The notes beneath the pieces were generated by a model. The model saw only the letters and a list, made by a program, of their open reading frames with translations, ran no database searches and was not told the DNA's origin. DNA of 61,698 nt from the NCBI RefSeq assembly GCF_017948485.1, contig NZ_JAFFSX010000041.1:1-61698 (forward strand), written 5' to 3'. Source of the DNA: Streptomyces sp. GESEQ-35. Lineage in GTDB: Bacteria > Actinomycetota > Actinomycetes > Streptomycetales > Streptomycetaceae. The number at the start of each line of letters is the position of its first letter. Position 1 is the stretch's first letter. The translations under genes and the position numbers were made by a program. Of the stretch, positions 19,304 through 27,559 are shown piece by piece.

Positions 19304-19939
19304 GTGAGCTCCCACCCACCCATACCGACGCGAGTCGTGCTGCTCTGCGGCCCCTCCGGCTCCGGCAAGTCCCTCCTCGCCGCCCGCTCCGGTCTTCCGG
19401 TGCTGCGGCTCGACGACTTCTACAAGGAGGGCGACGACCCGACGCTGCCGCAGGTTCTCGGGAGCTCCGACATCGACTGGGACCATCCCGACTCGTGGGA
19501 CGCGGACTCGGCCGTTGCCGCCATCGTGGAGCTGTGCCGCACGGGCCGTACGAACGTCCCGCTGTACGACATCTCCCTCAGCGCCCGCGCCGGCGAGGAG
19601 AGCGTCGACATCGGGCGCACGCCGCTGTTCATCGCGGAGGGCATCTTCGCCGCCGAGATCGTCACGCGCTGCCGTGAGCTGGGCGTCCTGGCCGACGCGC
19701 TGTGTCTGAGCCGCGGACCGGTGAGGACCTTCCGCCGCCGTTTCCTTCGGGACCTGAAGGAGGGGCGCAAGTCCGTGCCGTTCCTGCTGCGGCGCGGCTG
19801 GCGGCTGATGCGCGCCGAGCGGTCCATCGTGGCCCGGCAGACCGCGCTGGGCGCCTATGCCTGTGATCGTGACGAGGCGATGGGGCGACTGGCCGCAGCG
19901 GCGGCCGGGCGATGCGCCGGGGCGCGTACGGCGGCCTAG
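19304..19939 (+). CDS. Uridine kinase-like P-loop protein
   Basis: 211 residues from GTG 19304. Walker A CGPSGSGKS at residues 15-23 is followed by LRLDDFYKEGDDPTLP, the nucleoside-binding DDFY segment of uridine/phosphoribulokinase-type enzymes, then DWDHPDSWD and PLYDIS, and a later IAEGIFAAE. It likely phosphorylates uridine or a related nucleoside with ATP. It stands alone between the broken operon and sigQ; the link with the nucleoside-salvage genes of this window is suggestive, but the CTACGCGCGTAG motif was not found before it. Confidence 0.8.
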   Translation: MSSHPPIPTRVVLLCGPSGSGKSLLAARSGLPVLRLDDFYKEGDDPTLPQVLGSSDIDWDHPDSWDADSAVAAIVELCRTGRTNVPLYDISLSARAGEESVDIGRTPLFIAEGIFAAEIVTRCRELGVLADALCLSRGPVRTFRRRFLRDLKEGRKSVPFLLRRGWRLMRAERSIVARQTALGAYACDRDEAMGRLAAAAAGRCAGARTAA

Positions 19940-19973
19940 GCGTCGTACACACACAAGAACGGGACTGGACGGA

Positions 19974-20109
19974 CCCCCCGGCCCTCCAGTCCCGCTCCCT
20001 TTGTGCTTCCCCCGTGGTACAACCCCCGTTGTCCCCCGTGACCCCGTTGGTCCCCCCGGTGCAGCTCCCCCCGAACTGCTCCCCCGTACTTCCCCCCGTG
20101 CGTCCCCCC
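19974..20109 (-). repeat. Dense G-run tract just downstream of sigQ
   Basis: Ten runs of four to six C lie on the plus strand between 19974 and 20109, many as CCCCCGT. On the sigQ transcript strand they are G-runs with short loops, so several G-quadruplexes could form within the 3' untranslated region. Three more GTTCCCCCGTG-type runs occur inside the 5' part of sigQ (20652-20695). Confidence 0.75.
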
Positions 20110-20115
20110 AGACCT

Positions 20116-20853
20116 TCAGGCGACAAGCTCCCCGAAGGACTCCTCCTCGTCACGGCCGAAGCTGAGGACGTCGTCCTCGCGCAGCCGGCGGAGTGACCGC
20201 CAGATGCTGGACTTCACCGTGCCGACACTGATGTCGAGGATCTCCGCGATCTCCGGGTCGGTGCGGCCCTCGTAGTAACGGAGGACCAGCATCGTCCGCT
20301 GGAGTTCGGGCAGCCGGGCCAGCGCCTGCCACAGGACCGCGCGCAGTTCGGTGCCGCGCATCGCGTCCGTGTCGCTGGGCGTCTCCGGCAGCTCCTCGGT
20401 CGGGTACTCGTTCAGCTTGCGGCGCCGCCAGGCGCTGATGTGCAGGTTGGTCATGGTGCGGCGGAGGTATCCGCCGACCGCCGCCTTGTCACTGATCCGG
20501 TCCCATGCCTTGTACGTCGAGAACAGCGCGCTCTGGAGCAGGTCCTCGGCCTCGAAGCGGTCGCCGGTGAGGTGGTAGGCGGTTGCGTACAGGGAGGCGC
20601 GGCGCTCCTGGACGTAGGCGGTGAACTCCACCTCCGACAGCGAGCGACGCTCCCCCGTGTCCTCCCTGTACGCGGTTCCCCCGTGCGGTTCCCCCGTGAA
20701 ACCGTCAACCACCGTCATATAGCCGGTGTGCTGACGCCCGGTGCCGCGAACGCACCCCCGCCCGTTCACGGCACCGGACTTCTCGGAACCCCGGGTGACG
20801 TCGTGCAGACGCGTGACAACTGCGCTTGCGCTCGTGCTGTGCAGCGTGTTCAT
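20116..20853 (-). CDS. sigQ: RNA polymerase sigma factor SigQ (SigE family ECF)
   Basis: 245 residues from ATG 20853, where MNTLHSTSAS begins. The sigma-2 region is at about residues 80-145 (FTAYVQERRASLYATAYHLT, EDLLQSALFSTYKAW) and sigma-4 at 175-230 (LPELQRTMLVLRYYEGRTDPEIAEIL, GTVKSSIWRSLRRLR; quoted here in part). The N-terminal 75 residues are an extension seen in SigQ orthologues. It is divergent from afsQ1 with 241 bases between, holding an AfsQ1-type box. In S. coelicolor sigQ is a target of AfsQ1 and restrains antibiotic production. The same arrangement here makes the assignment strong. Confidence 0.9.
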   Translation of the reverse strand: MNTLHSTSASAVVTRLHDVTRGSEKSGAVNGRGCVRGTGRQHTGYMTVVDGFTGEPHGGTAYREDTGERRSLSEVEFTAYVQERRASLYATAYHLTGDRFEAEDLLQSALFSTYKAWDRISDKAAVGGYLRRTMTNLHISAWRRRKLNEYPTEELPETPSDTDAMRGTELRAVLWQALARLPELQRTMLVLRYYEGRTDPEIAEILDISVGTVKSSIWRSLRRLREDDVLSFGRDEEESFGELVA

Positions 20854-20971
20854 CTCGCGCCCCCCGTCGTGGACTTCCCGGTGTTCGGTCTCGCTCGGCC
20901 TGGTTCGGCCTCGCTTCCTTGCCTGTGCCCAAAAGCTTGCCGAGCCGACTTCATGGCCGTGTCCGTCGACT

Positions 20972-20987
20972 GTCACAGACCTGTCAC
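20972..20987. promoter_or_regulatory. Putative AfsQ1-binding box (GTCAC-n6-GTCAC)
   Basis: GTCAC AGACCT GTCAC at 20972-20987 fits the published AfsQ1 consensus GTnAC-n6-GTnAC exactly. It sits 120 bases before sigQ and 108 bases before afsQ1, so it could serve both divergent promoters. Confidence 0.75.
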
Positions 20988-21094
20988 AGGGGTCCCCCTC
21001 AGTCACCTCACAGTCCGATCACGGAAAACAGCGCTACGTGCACGGAGCCGTACAAGTGTCGAAACCCCGCCCCGGCATGGGCCAGAATGAGCCC

Positions 21095-21772
21095 GTGCCT
21101 TCCCTGTTGCTGATCGAGGACGACGACGCCATCCGTACGGCCCTGGAGCTGTCACTGACGCGCCAGGGACATCGGGTTGCCACCGCTGCCACCGGTGAGG
21201 ACGGTCTGAAGCTCTTGCGCGAGCAACGGCCGGACCTGATCGTGCTGGACGTGATGCTGCCCGGCATCGACGGGTTCGAGGTGTGCCGGCGCATCCGGCG
21301 CACGGACCAGCTGCCGATCATTCTGCTGACCGCGCGCAGCGACGACATCGATGTGGTGGTCGGTCTCGAGTCCGGTGCGGATGACTATGTCGTCAAGCCC
21401 GTGCAGGGTCGGGTGCTCGACGCCCGGATCCGGGCCGTGCTGCGGCGCGGGGAACGGGAGGCGAACGACGCGGCGACGTTCGGCAGCCTCGTCATCGACC
21501 GCGCGGCGATGACCGTGACGAAGAACGGCGAGGATCTCCAGCTCACCCCGACCGAGCTGCGGCTGCTGCTGGAGCTGAGCCGACGGCCCGGCCAGGCACT
21601 GTCGCGGCAGCAGCTGCTGCGGCTGGTGTGGGAGCACGACTACCTCGGCGACTCGCGGCTGGTGGACGCCTGTGTGCAGCGGCTGCGCGCCAAGGTCGAG
21701 GACGTGCCGTCGTCCCCGACGCTGATCCGGACGGTGCGCGGGGTCGGATACCGGCTGGACTCTCCTCAGTGA
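21095..21772 (+). CDS. afsQ1: Response regulator AfsQ1
   Basis: 225 residues from GTG 21095, the same length as the S. coelicolor protein. The receiver domain has the acidic pair EDDD near residue 9, the phospho-acceptor Asp in LIVLDVMLPGIDGFE (about residue 52) and Lys in DDYVVKPVQG. The OmpR/PhoB winged helix runs from about 125 to 222 (LTPTELRLLLELSRRPGQAL; LVDACVQRLRAKVE; IRTVRGVGYRL). It is the partner of AfsQ2, with GTGA stop-start overlap. It controls antibiotic and nitrogen-linked genes in Streptomyces. Confidence 0.95.
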   Translation: MPSLLLIEDDDAIRTALELSLTRQGHRVATAATGEDGLKLLREQRPDLIVLDVMLPGIDGFEVCRRIRRTDQLPIILLTARSDDIDVVVGLESGADDYVVKPVQGRVLDARIRAVLRRGEREANDAATFGSLVIDRAAMTVTKNGEDLQLTPTELRLLLELSRRPGQALSRQQLLRLVWEHDYLGDSRLVDACVQRLRAKVEDVPSSPTLIRTVRGVGYRLDSPQ

Positions 21773-23340
21773 CACCAGCGCAAGGTGGCTTCCGCGGCTG
21801 GGCCGCGGCTCGGGTGGGACAGATGGCGCGGCTGCGCTTCACCAGTCTGCGGCTGCGGCTGGTCGTCGTCTTCGGTCTGGTCGCGCTCACCGCTGCCGTG
21901 TCCGCTTCCGCGATCGCGTACTGGCTCAACCGCGAGGCCGTGCTCACCCGCACACAGGACGCCGTGCTGGCCGACTTCCAGCAGGAGATGCAGAACCGCG
22001 CCGGCGCCCTGCCCGAGCACCCCTCCCAGGACGAACTCCAGCACATCGCGGGCCAGATGGCGGGCAGCAGCCAGCGCTTCAGCGTGCTGCTCGTCGCCCA
22101 GGACGACAGCGGCCGGACGGTGTACGGCAACTCCGGCGCGCTGGACGGCTTCGCGCTTCAGGACGTACCGAAGTCGCTCCGTACGGCGGTGAACAAGGAG
22201 CAGGAGGTCAACGCGAACAACCAGTACGCGTACCACCTGTACTGGCAACGCATAGTCGACCACGACACCCCGTATCTGGTGGCCGGCACGAAGGTGATCG
22301 GCGGCGGGCCGACCGGCTACATGCTCAAGTCGCTGGAGCCGGAGGCGAAGGACCTCAACTCCCTTGCCTGGTCGCTGGGGATCGCCACCGGGCTGGCGCT
22401 GATCGGCTCCGCGCTGCTCGCGCAGGCCGCCGCCACGACCGTACTCAAGCCCGTGCACCGGCTCGGTGTCGCCGCCCGGCGGCTCGGCGAGGGCAAGCTG
22501 GACACCCGGCTCAGGGTGTCCGGGACCGATGAACTGGCGGATCTGTCGAGGACGTTCAACGACGCGGCCGCGGCGCTGGAGAAGCGGGTCGACGACATGG
22601 CCGCGCGGGAGGACTCGTCCCGGCGGTTCGTCGCGGACATGAGCCATGAACTCCGTACGCCACTGACCGCGATCACCGCCGTGACGGAGATCCTGGAGGA
22701 GGAGCTGGAGGCGGAGACCGGGTCCATGGACCCGATGATCGAGCCCGCCGTACGGCTCGTCGTCAGCGAGACCCGGCGGCTGAACGACCTGGTCGAGAAT
22801 CTGATGGAGGTCACCCGCTTCGACGCGGGCACCGCGCGGCTGGTCCTGGACGACGTCGACCTCGCGGACCAGATCACCGCCTGCGTCGACGCGCGGGCCT
22901 GGCTGGACGCGGTGGAGCTGAACGCCGAGCGCGGCATCCACGCCCGGATCGACCCGCGCCGCCTGGACGTCATCCTGGCGAATCTCATCGGCAACGCGCT
23001 CAAGCACGGCGGGTCGCCGGTGCGGGTGTCGGTGCGCGAGGCGGTCGAGGACATCGTCATCGAGGTGCACGACCACGGGCCCGGCATCCCCGAGGACGTC
23101 CTGCCGCACGTCTTCGACCGCTTCTACAAGGCGAGCGCGTCCCGGCCGCGCTCCGAGGGCAGCGGGCTCGGCCTGTCCATCGCCCTGGAGAACGCGCACA
23201 TCCACGGCGGCGAGATCACCGCCGCCAACTCCCCCAAGGGCGGCGCGGTGTTCACGCTGTCGCTGCCGCGGGACGGGTCGGAGCTGACGGCGCCGGAGAG
23301 CGACGAGAAGAGCAGCAAGCGTGCTGAGGGGGACGCCTGA
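21769..23340 (+). CDS. afsQ2: Sensor histidine kinase AfsQ2
   Basis: 523 residues from GTG 21769. First transmembrane helix at about 30-52, an extracytoplasmic sensor region to about 195, second helix at about 200-222, then HAMP, the phospho-acceptor H-box MSHELRTPLTAI (about residue 298), N-box NLIGNALKHGG and G-boxes DHGPGIPEDV and GSGLGLSIA. It phosphorylates AfsQ1. Its stop shares one base with the start of a lipoprotein gene, as in other streptomycetes, so the lipoprotein may feed into sensing. Confidence 0.95.
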   Translation: MTPAQGGFRGWAAARVGQMARLRFTSLRLRLVVVFGLVALTAAVSASAIAYWLNREAVLTRTQDAVLADFQQEMQNRAGALPEHPSQDELQHIAGQMAGSSQRFSVLLVAQDDSGRTVYGNSGALDGFALQDVPKSLRTAVNKEQEVNANNQYAYHLYWQRIVDHDTPYLVAGTKVIGGGPTGYMLKSLEPEAKDLNSLAWSLGIATGLALIGSALLAQAAATTVLKPVHRLGVAARRLGEGKLDTRLRVSGTDELADLSRTFNDAAAALEKRVDDMAAREDSSRRFVADMSHELRTPLTAITAVTEILEEELEAETGSMDPMIEPAVRLVVSETRRLNDLVENLMEVTRFDAGTARLVLDDVDLADQITACVDARAWLDAVELNAERGIHARIDPRRLDVILANLIGNALKHGGSPVRVSVREAVEDIVIEVHDHGPGIPEDVLPHVFDRFYKASASRPRSEGSGLGLSIALENAHIHGGEITAANSPKGGAVFTLSLPRDGSELTAPESDEKSSKRAEGDA

Positions 23341-23942
23341 TGACCGTACGCCGATGGGCGGCCGTTCCCGTGCTCGCCGTGCTGCTGGCCGGGTGCGGGA
23401 TCCGGGCCACCGAGGTGCCGACCGACTTCGGGCCCGCGCCCTCGCGTGTGCAGTGTTCGCTGGCCGAGCCGGACGTCTCGAAGCAGGCCGCGCGCGGGCT
23501 GCCGGTGCAGGTCTTCCTGCTGTGCCGGTCGTCGCTGGTGACGGTCGACCGGGAGGTGCCCGTGCCGGACGGCGCGGCGGGCTCCGAGCGGCGGGTGCTG
23601 GTGGCGCAGGGACTCCTGGACGAGCTGGCGGCGACGCCGTCGGCCGCCGAGAAGGAGGCCGGGTACACCACGGACGTACGCGGCGGCATGACCGTCGACG
23701 CCCCGCGCTCCGGCGACCCCGACGACGCACTGCGCCTGAGCACCCGTCCCGAGGACCTCACCTCCTACGCCCTCGCCCAGATCGTCTGCACGTTCTCCGA
23801 CTCGGCCGCGGCCGAGGGCGACGGCTCGGTGATCCTCGGCGGCCCGGACGCCGAGTCCCCGCAGCGCTACGAATGCACGGACGAGGTCCGCTCCAGGCCG
23901 GGCACGGAGGCACCGCCGTCGGCGGGGGTCACGGACGGCTGA
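23340..23942 (+). CDS. Lipoprotein of the afsQ operon
   Basis: 200 residues with a type II signal: VRRWAAVPVLAVLLAGCG, lipobox LAGC with Cys at residue 19. The mature part resembles the GerMN-type domain (VQVFLLCRSSLVTVDREVP; RRVLVAQGLLDELAATPS). It overlaps afsQ2 by one base (TGATG) and so is co-expressed with the two-component system. It is likely an outer-face accessory of AfsQ2 signalling, though direct evidence is lacking. Confidence 0.75.
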   Translation: MTVRRWAAVPVLAVLLAGCGIRATEVPTDFGPAPSRVQCSLAEPDVSKQAARGLPVQVFLLCRSSLVTVDREVPVPDGAAGSERRVLVAQGLLDELAATPSAAEKEAGYTTDVRGGMTVDAPRSGDPDDALRLSTRPEDLTSYALAQIVCTFSDSAAAEGDGSVILGGPDAESPQRYECTDEVRSRPGTEAPPSAGVTDG

Positions 23943-24031
23943 GGCCGGTCGGAGCACTGTGGCGTATGCCTCACCCCCCTGTGTTTCGACATTCCGGAAC
24001 CGATCGTGCCGAGGGCCGCGTCTAGGGGGGC

Positions 24032-24583
24032 GTGCAGCGTGAAGGCTCCATCGGCGGCGGCGCCGCGATTCGCATCCGTGTGGCAGGAGGTGTCCTCCTT
24101 GTCGCACATCTCGCGTTCGTCGCCTGGCTCACGTTGCGTCCCCTGGACGTGCCCTGGGTGATGCCCGCCAACCTGCGTCCGTTCGCCGGTATCAGGGCCG
24201 ACCTGGCGCTCGGCTGGCCGGAGGCGGCCCGGCGCATCGGCGAGGGGCTGGGGCTGCTCGCTCCGCTGGGCGTACTGCTGCCGCTGGCCCATGGCAGGAT
24301 CCTCGCCTCCCCGCTCGGCTCCCTGGTCCGTACGGTCGCCGCGGGCGCCCTGATCTCGCTCGGCATCGAGCTGTTGCAGACGGGTGTGCCGGGTCAGGTC
24401 GTGGACATCGACTCGCTGCTGCTGAACACGGTGGGCGTGGCCCTCGCGCATCTGGCGCTGGTCCCCGCCGGCCGCTACGCGCTCCGCCGCAGGACCGAGC
24501 GCAAGTGGCGTACGACCGTCCGCCAGGAGGAGTCGGCTCAGGGTCGGACCCCGACGATTCCCAGGGTCGGGATCGCACCGTAG
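24032..24583 (+). CDS. VanZ-like membrane protein
   Basis: 183 residues, GTG start with GGGGGG just upstream. Four hydrophobic helices and the VanZ-family pattern are visible: an N-terminal helix ending LTLRPL, NLRPF, LGLLAPLGVLLPL, then SLGIELLQ with VVDIDSLLLNTVGVALAH near residue 135. In VanZ-family proteins this Q...R..D..D..N block is the conserved core. VanZ confers low-level teicoplanin resistance in enterococci; most actinobacterial members are uncharacterised. Confidence 0.8.
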   Translation: MQREGSIGGGAAIRIRVAGGVLLVAHLAFVAWLTLRPLDVPWVMPANLRPFAGIRADLALGWPEAARRIGEGLGLLAPLGVLLPLAHGRILASPLGSLVRTVAAGALISLGIELLQTGVPGQVVDIDSLLLNTVGVALAHLALVPAGRYALRRRTERKWRTTVRQEESAQGRTPTIPRVGIAP

Positions 24584-24677
24584 AGCGACGCTTTGCCCTC
24601 TTCGTCTCCGTAGCGTTGACGTCAGATGAGGCCGCCGGAGACCGGGGCCTCGCACCGACGCTCACGAAGGAGCCGTA

Positions 24678-24878
24678 ATGACCGCCCTTGCCCGCCCCAC
24701 CAACGGCCGCATGATCGGCGGAGTGTGTGCCGCGCTGGCACGGCGCTTCGGCACCTCCGCGACCACGATGCGTGTGATCTTCCTGCTCTCCTGCCTGCTG
24801 CCGGGCCCGCAGTTCCTGCTCTACATAGGCCTGTGGATCTTCCTGCCCTCGGAGGACAAGGCGCGCACGTCCTGGTAA
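24678..24878 (+). CDS. PspC-domain small membrane protein
   Basis: 66 residues with GAAGGAG 8 bases before the ATG. The complete PspC domain is GMIGGVCAALARRFG-like (here RMIGGVCAALARRFGTS) followed by a single or double hydrophobic segment ending GLWIFLPSEDK. PspC proteins sense or respond to membrane stress in other bacteria. It is followed directly by a strong hairpin terminator. Confidence 0.85.
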   Translation: MTALARPTNGRMIGGVCAALARRFGTSATTMRVIFLLSCLLPGPQFLLYIGLWIFLPSEDKARTSW

Positions 24879-24894
24879 GTCCCGTGCGCGACAA

Positions 24895-24939
24895 CGCCGA
24901 TGGGGCACACCCCGAAACAAGGGGTGCGCCCCATCGGCG
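24895..24939. terminator. Long bidirectional hairpin between pspC-like and small secreted gene
   Basis: Two 19-base arms (24895-24913 and 24921-24939) pair with one mismatch around a 7-base GAAACAA loop. It separates two convergent genes and can end transcription from both sides. Confidence 0.88.
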
Positions 24940-24956
24940 CGCTGCGAGGGCGTCGT

Positions 24957-25304
24957 TCAGCCGACCGGCACGGCCATGACGGGCACGGCCTGGACCGGCA
25001 GCCCGCCGAGCAGCCCGGTGACGGGGGCAGTGAGGCCGGTGGCCACGGCCCACCCGGCGAAGGCGGGAGAGGGGACGGGCATGAGCATGGCCGTCTCGTT
25101 CGCGGGCTTCTCCTTCTCGCCGGCCGGCAGCGCCTGGGTGACCTGCTCCGCCGGGAGCGCCGTGCCGGCCATGCGGGCGGTCTCCAGCACCGAGCCGGCG
25201 TCCGGGACGACGGCCGGGGCGGCGTTCGCGGAGCCGGCACCGGCCGCGGCGAAGGCGGCACCGAGGGCGGCGACACCGAGGGTCTTGGCAGCAGACTGCT
25301 TCAT
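24957..25304 (-). CDS. Small secreted protein of unknown function
   Basis: 115 residues from ATG 25304 with AAGGAC upstream. A signal peptide (AKTLGVAALGAAFAAAGAGS then ANA-A) gives a mature protein of about 85 residues, rich in Ala, Pro and Val, with a Gly-rich hydrophobic C terminus (TGLLGGLPVQAVPVMAVPVG in its last 20). No cysteines and no chaplin motif are present, so it is not a chaplin. It may be cell-surface associated. I do not recognise the family. Confidence 0.55.
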   Translation of the reverse strand: MKQSAAKTLGVAALGAAFAAAGAGSANAAPAVVPDAGSVLETARMAGTALPAEQVTQALPAGEKEKPANETAMLMPVPSPAFAGWAVATGLTAPVTGLLGGLPVQAVPVMAVPVG

Positions 25305-25437
25305 CGTGAATGCGTCCTTGAATGGGTCGACGGGGATATGTTCACGACCGTAAACATTCCATGCCGCCAACTGCAAATACCGAAATGCGGACAGGTTGTG
25401 AATGCCGTCCGAATTTCGCGTGCCCCGATGGAGCCGA

Positions 25438-26601
25438 TCAGTCCTCGGATGCCGTGGAACCGCTGGTGGAAGCGGTCTGCCGAAACAGCCATTCGGACTT
25501 CAGCTCGGCATATCCGGGTTTCACGACGTCATTGATCATCGCCAGTCGTTCATCGAAAGGAATGAATGCTGACTTCATAGCATTGACCGAGAACCACTGC
25601 ATGTCGTCGAGCGTGTAACCGAACGCCTCGACAAGGTGCTCGAATTCCCGGCTCATACTGGTGTGGGACATCAACCGATTGTCGGTATTCACGGTGGCCC
25701 GGAAGTGCAGGCGCCGAAGCAGCCCGATCGGGTGCTCGGCGTACGAGGCGGCCGCGCCCGTCTGGAGGTTGGAGCTGGGGCACAGCTCGAGCGGGATGCG
25801 CTTGTCGCGTACGTACGAGGCGAGCCGCCCGAGTTTCACCGAGCCGTCGGCCTGCACCTGGATGTCGTCGATGATGCGCACCCCGTGCCCGAGCCGGTCG
25901 GCGCCGCACCACTGGAGCGCCTGCCAGATGGACGGCAGTCCGAAGGCCTCGCCGGCATGGATGGTGAAGTGGTTGTTCTCGCGCTTGAGGTACTCGAAGG
26001 CGTCGAGGTGCCGGGTGGGCGGGAAGCCGGCCTCGGCGCCCGCGATGTCAAAGCCGACGACGCCCAAGTCCCGGTACCGGTTGGCGAGTTCGGCGATCTC
26101 CAGGGCACGGGCGGCGTGCCGCATGGCGGTGAGCAGGGCACCCACACGGATGCGCTGCCCGTTCGCACGGGCGATCCGCTCACCTTCCCGGAAGCCCTCG
26201 TTGACGGCCTCGACGACCTCTTCGAGGGTGAGCCCGCCTTCGAGGTGCTGCTCGGGCGCGTACCGCACCTCCGCGTAGACGACGCCGTCCTCGGCCAAGT
26301 CCTCCGCGCACTCGGCGGCGACCCGGACGAGCGCCTCGCGGGTCTGCATGACGCCGACGGTGTGGGAGAAGGTCTCCAAGTACCGCTCCAGCGACCCGGA
26401 GTCGGCCGCCTCCCGGAACCAGTCGCCGAGCTTGCCGGGGTCGGTCTCGGGGAGCTGGGAATAGCCCGACTCACGGGCGAGGTCGACGATCGTGCCGGGG
26501 CGCAGCCCGCCGTCGAGGTGGTCGTGCAGCAGAACCTTGGGTGCCCGGCGGATCTGGTCCGAGCTCGGAGTGTTTCCCATCGGGGCAGTCTCGCTCGTCA
26601 T
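25438..26601 (-). CDS. add: Adenosine deaminase
   Basis: 387 residues. It deaminates (deoxy)adenosine to (deoxy)inosine. The metal-dependent TIM-barrel motifs are visible: HDHLDG (about residue 26), TIHAGE (Glu proton donor), GHGVRI and the late NTDNRLMSHTS containing the metal Asp. The usual length is 340-390. The start ATG at 26601 lies 16 bases downstream of a CTACGCGCGTAG palindrome on its promoter side. Salvage context: cdd, deoA and the nucleoside transporter are a few kb away and carry the same motif. Confidence 0.95.
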   Translation of the reverse strand: MTSETAPMGNTPSSDQIRRAPKVLLHDHLDGGLRPGTIVDLARESGYSQLPETDPGKLGDWFREAADSGSLERYLETFSHTVGVMQTREALVRVAAECAEDLAEDGVVYAEVRYAPEQHLEGGLTLEEVVEAVNEGFREGERIARANGQRIRVGALLTAMRHAARALEIAELANRYRDLGVVGFDIAGAEAGFPPTRHLDAFEYLKRENNHFTIHAGEAFGLPSIWQALQWCGADRLGHGVRIIDDIQVQADGSVKLGRLASYVRDKRIPLELCPSSNLQTGAAASYAEHPIGLLRRLHFRATVNTDNRLMSHTSMSREFEHLVEAFGYTLDDMQWFSVNAMKSAFIPFDERLAMINDVVKPGYAELKSEWLFRQTASTSGSTASED

Positions 26602-26617
26602 TTACGCACTCTAACTC

Positions 26618-26629
26618 CTACGCGCGTAG
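26618..26629 (-). promoter_or_regulatory. Nucleoside-regulon palindrome upstream of add
   Basis: Perfect CTACGCGCGTAG, 16 bases before the add start codon. The 3' GTAG runs into GGAGTTAGAGT, so the site overlaps the expected -10/+1 region. The divergent hydrolase gene starts 86 bases away on the other side and might also be affected. Confidence 0.8.
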
Positions 26630-26714
26630 AGCGCCTGTTGTAGGAATCCGTCGATACGCAACGGTGACCGTGCCGAAGGGTGGCGTACACCGGTACTTCT
26701 GACACTGTTCTGTC

Positions 26715-27476
26715 ATGGCACAGCAAGCGACGCCGGTTCGCACGGCCCGGCTGGGGAGGGCGCTCGGCCCGGAGCAGACGGCGGTCAGCGGAGCGGTGCT
26801 GCTGCTCCCCGGCGGCGACGAGATCTCCGGCCGCAGGCCGTCCCCGATGCTGGCGGCCGCGTCCGTACGGGCGTTGGGCCGCCGTCTGACCCGCGCGGGC
26901 CGCGTCCAGGGGCTGGTGACACACGTCGTGCACTACCGCTACCGCGGCTGGAACGGCAGCGAGGCCCATCTCGCCCGTGACGCGTCCTGGGCGGCCAGTG
27001 AGGTCGTACGACGCTACGGAGACGTCCCCGTCTGCCTCGCCGGCGTCGACATGGGCGGCCGGGCGGCGCTGCGCGCGGGCGGGCACGACGCCGTCAACTC
27101 CGTGCTGGCGCTGGGCCCGTGGCTGCCCGAGGAGGACGTGGCCGCGCCACCCGAACCCGTGAAGCAGCTCACCGGGCGCCGGGTGATGATCGTGCACGGC
27201 ACGAACGACGAGCGCACCGACCCCGAGCTGTCCTTCCGGCTCGCGTCGCGCGCGAAGAAGTCCAACCGGAACGTCTGCCGCTTCGAAGTCCACTCCGACC
27301 GCCACGGGTTGCAGCAGCACCGCGACGAAGTCCTCTCCCTCGCGGAGGACTTCGTCATGGGGGCGCTGTTCGGGCATGCGTTTTCCCGGCCGGTGGAGGA
27401 CGCGTTTGCTGCTCCGCCGCCGCTGGGGTTGCGTATGCCGCTTGCCTCCGGCTTTGGGCGGTCTTTGCGGCGGTAG
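26715..27476 (+). CDS. Alpha/beta-hydrolase fold protein
   Basis: 253 residues. The core strand GAVLLLPGGDE with an oxyanion-type GG, the nucleophile elbow GVDMGG (Asp at about residue 113 where serine esterases have Ser), VMIVHGTNDERTDPE for the acid strand, and SDRHGLQQH for the catalytic His. An Asp nucleophile is used by dehalogenases and epoxide hydrolases, but the overall form is closer to dienelactone-hydrolase-like proteins; substrate unknown. Divergent from add. Confidence 0.65.
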   Translation: MAQQATPVRTARLGRALGPEQTAVSGAVLLLPGGDEISGRRPSPMLAAASVRALGRRLTRAGRVQGLVTHVVHYRYRGWNGSEAHLARDASWAASEVVRRYGDVPVCLAGVDMGGRAALRAGGHDAVNSVLALGPWLPEEDVAAPPEPVKQLTGRRVMIVHGTNDERTDPELSFRLASRAKKSNRNVCRFEVHSDRHGLQQHRDEVLSLAEDFVMGALFGHAFSRPVEDAFAAPPPLGLRMPLASGFGRSLRR

Positions 27477-27517
27477 CGCCGCGGGGGTGCGTGTTGTCTT
27501 CGGACTGCGGGCCGTGG

Positions 27518-27550
27518 GTGGCTTGTCGCGCAGTTCCCCGCGCCCCTAGG
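27518..27550. repeat. Dispersed repeat copy 2 (core CGCAGTTCCCCGCGCCCC)
   Basis: TGGCTTGTCGCGCAGTTCCC then CGCGCCCCTAGG, nearly identical to the copies at 12986 and 60712. It lies between the convergent hydrolase and LysR genes. Confidence 0.85.
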
Positions 27551-27559
27551 TGGGAATCC

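Noticed and set aside
26618..26629. CTACGCGCGTAG as a simple GC-rich chance palindrome
   Set aside because: Five sites in a narrow functional class, all at the promoter position, make chance unlikely, so it was kept as a regulatory feature.
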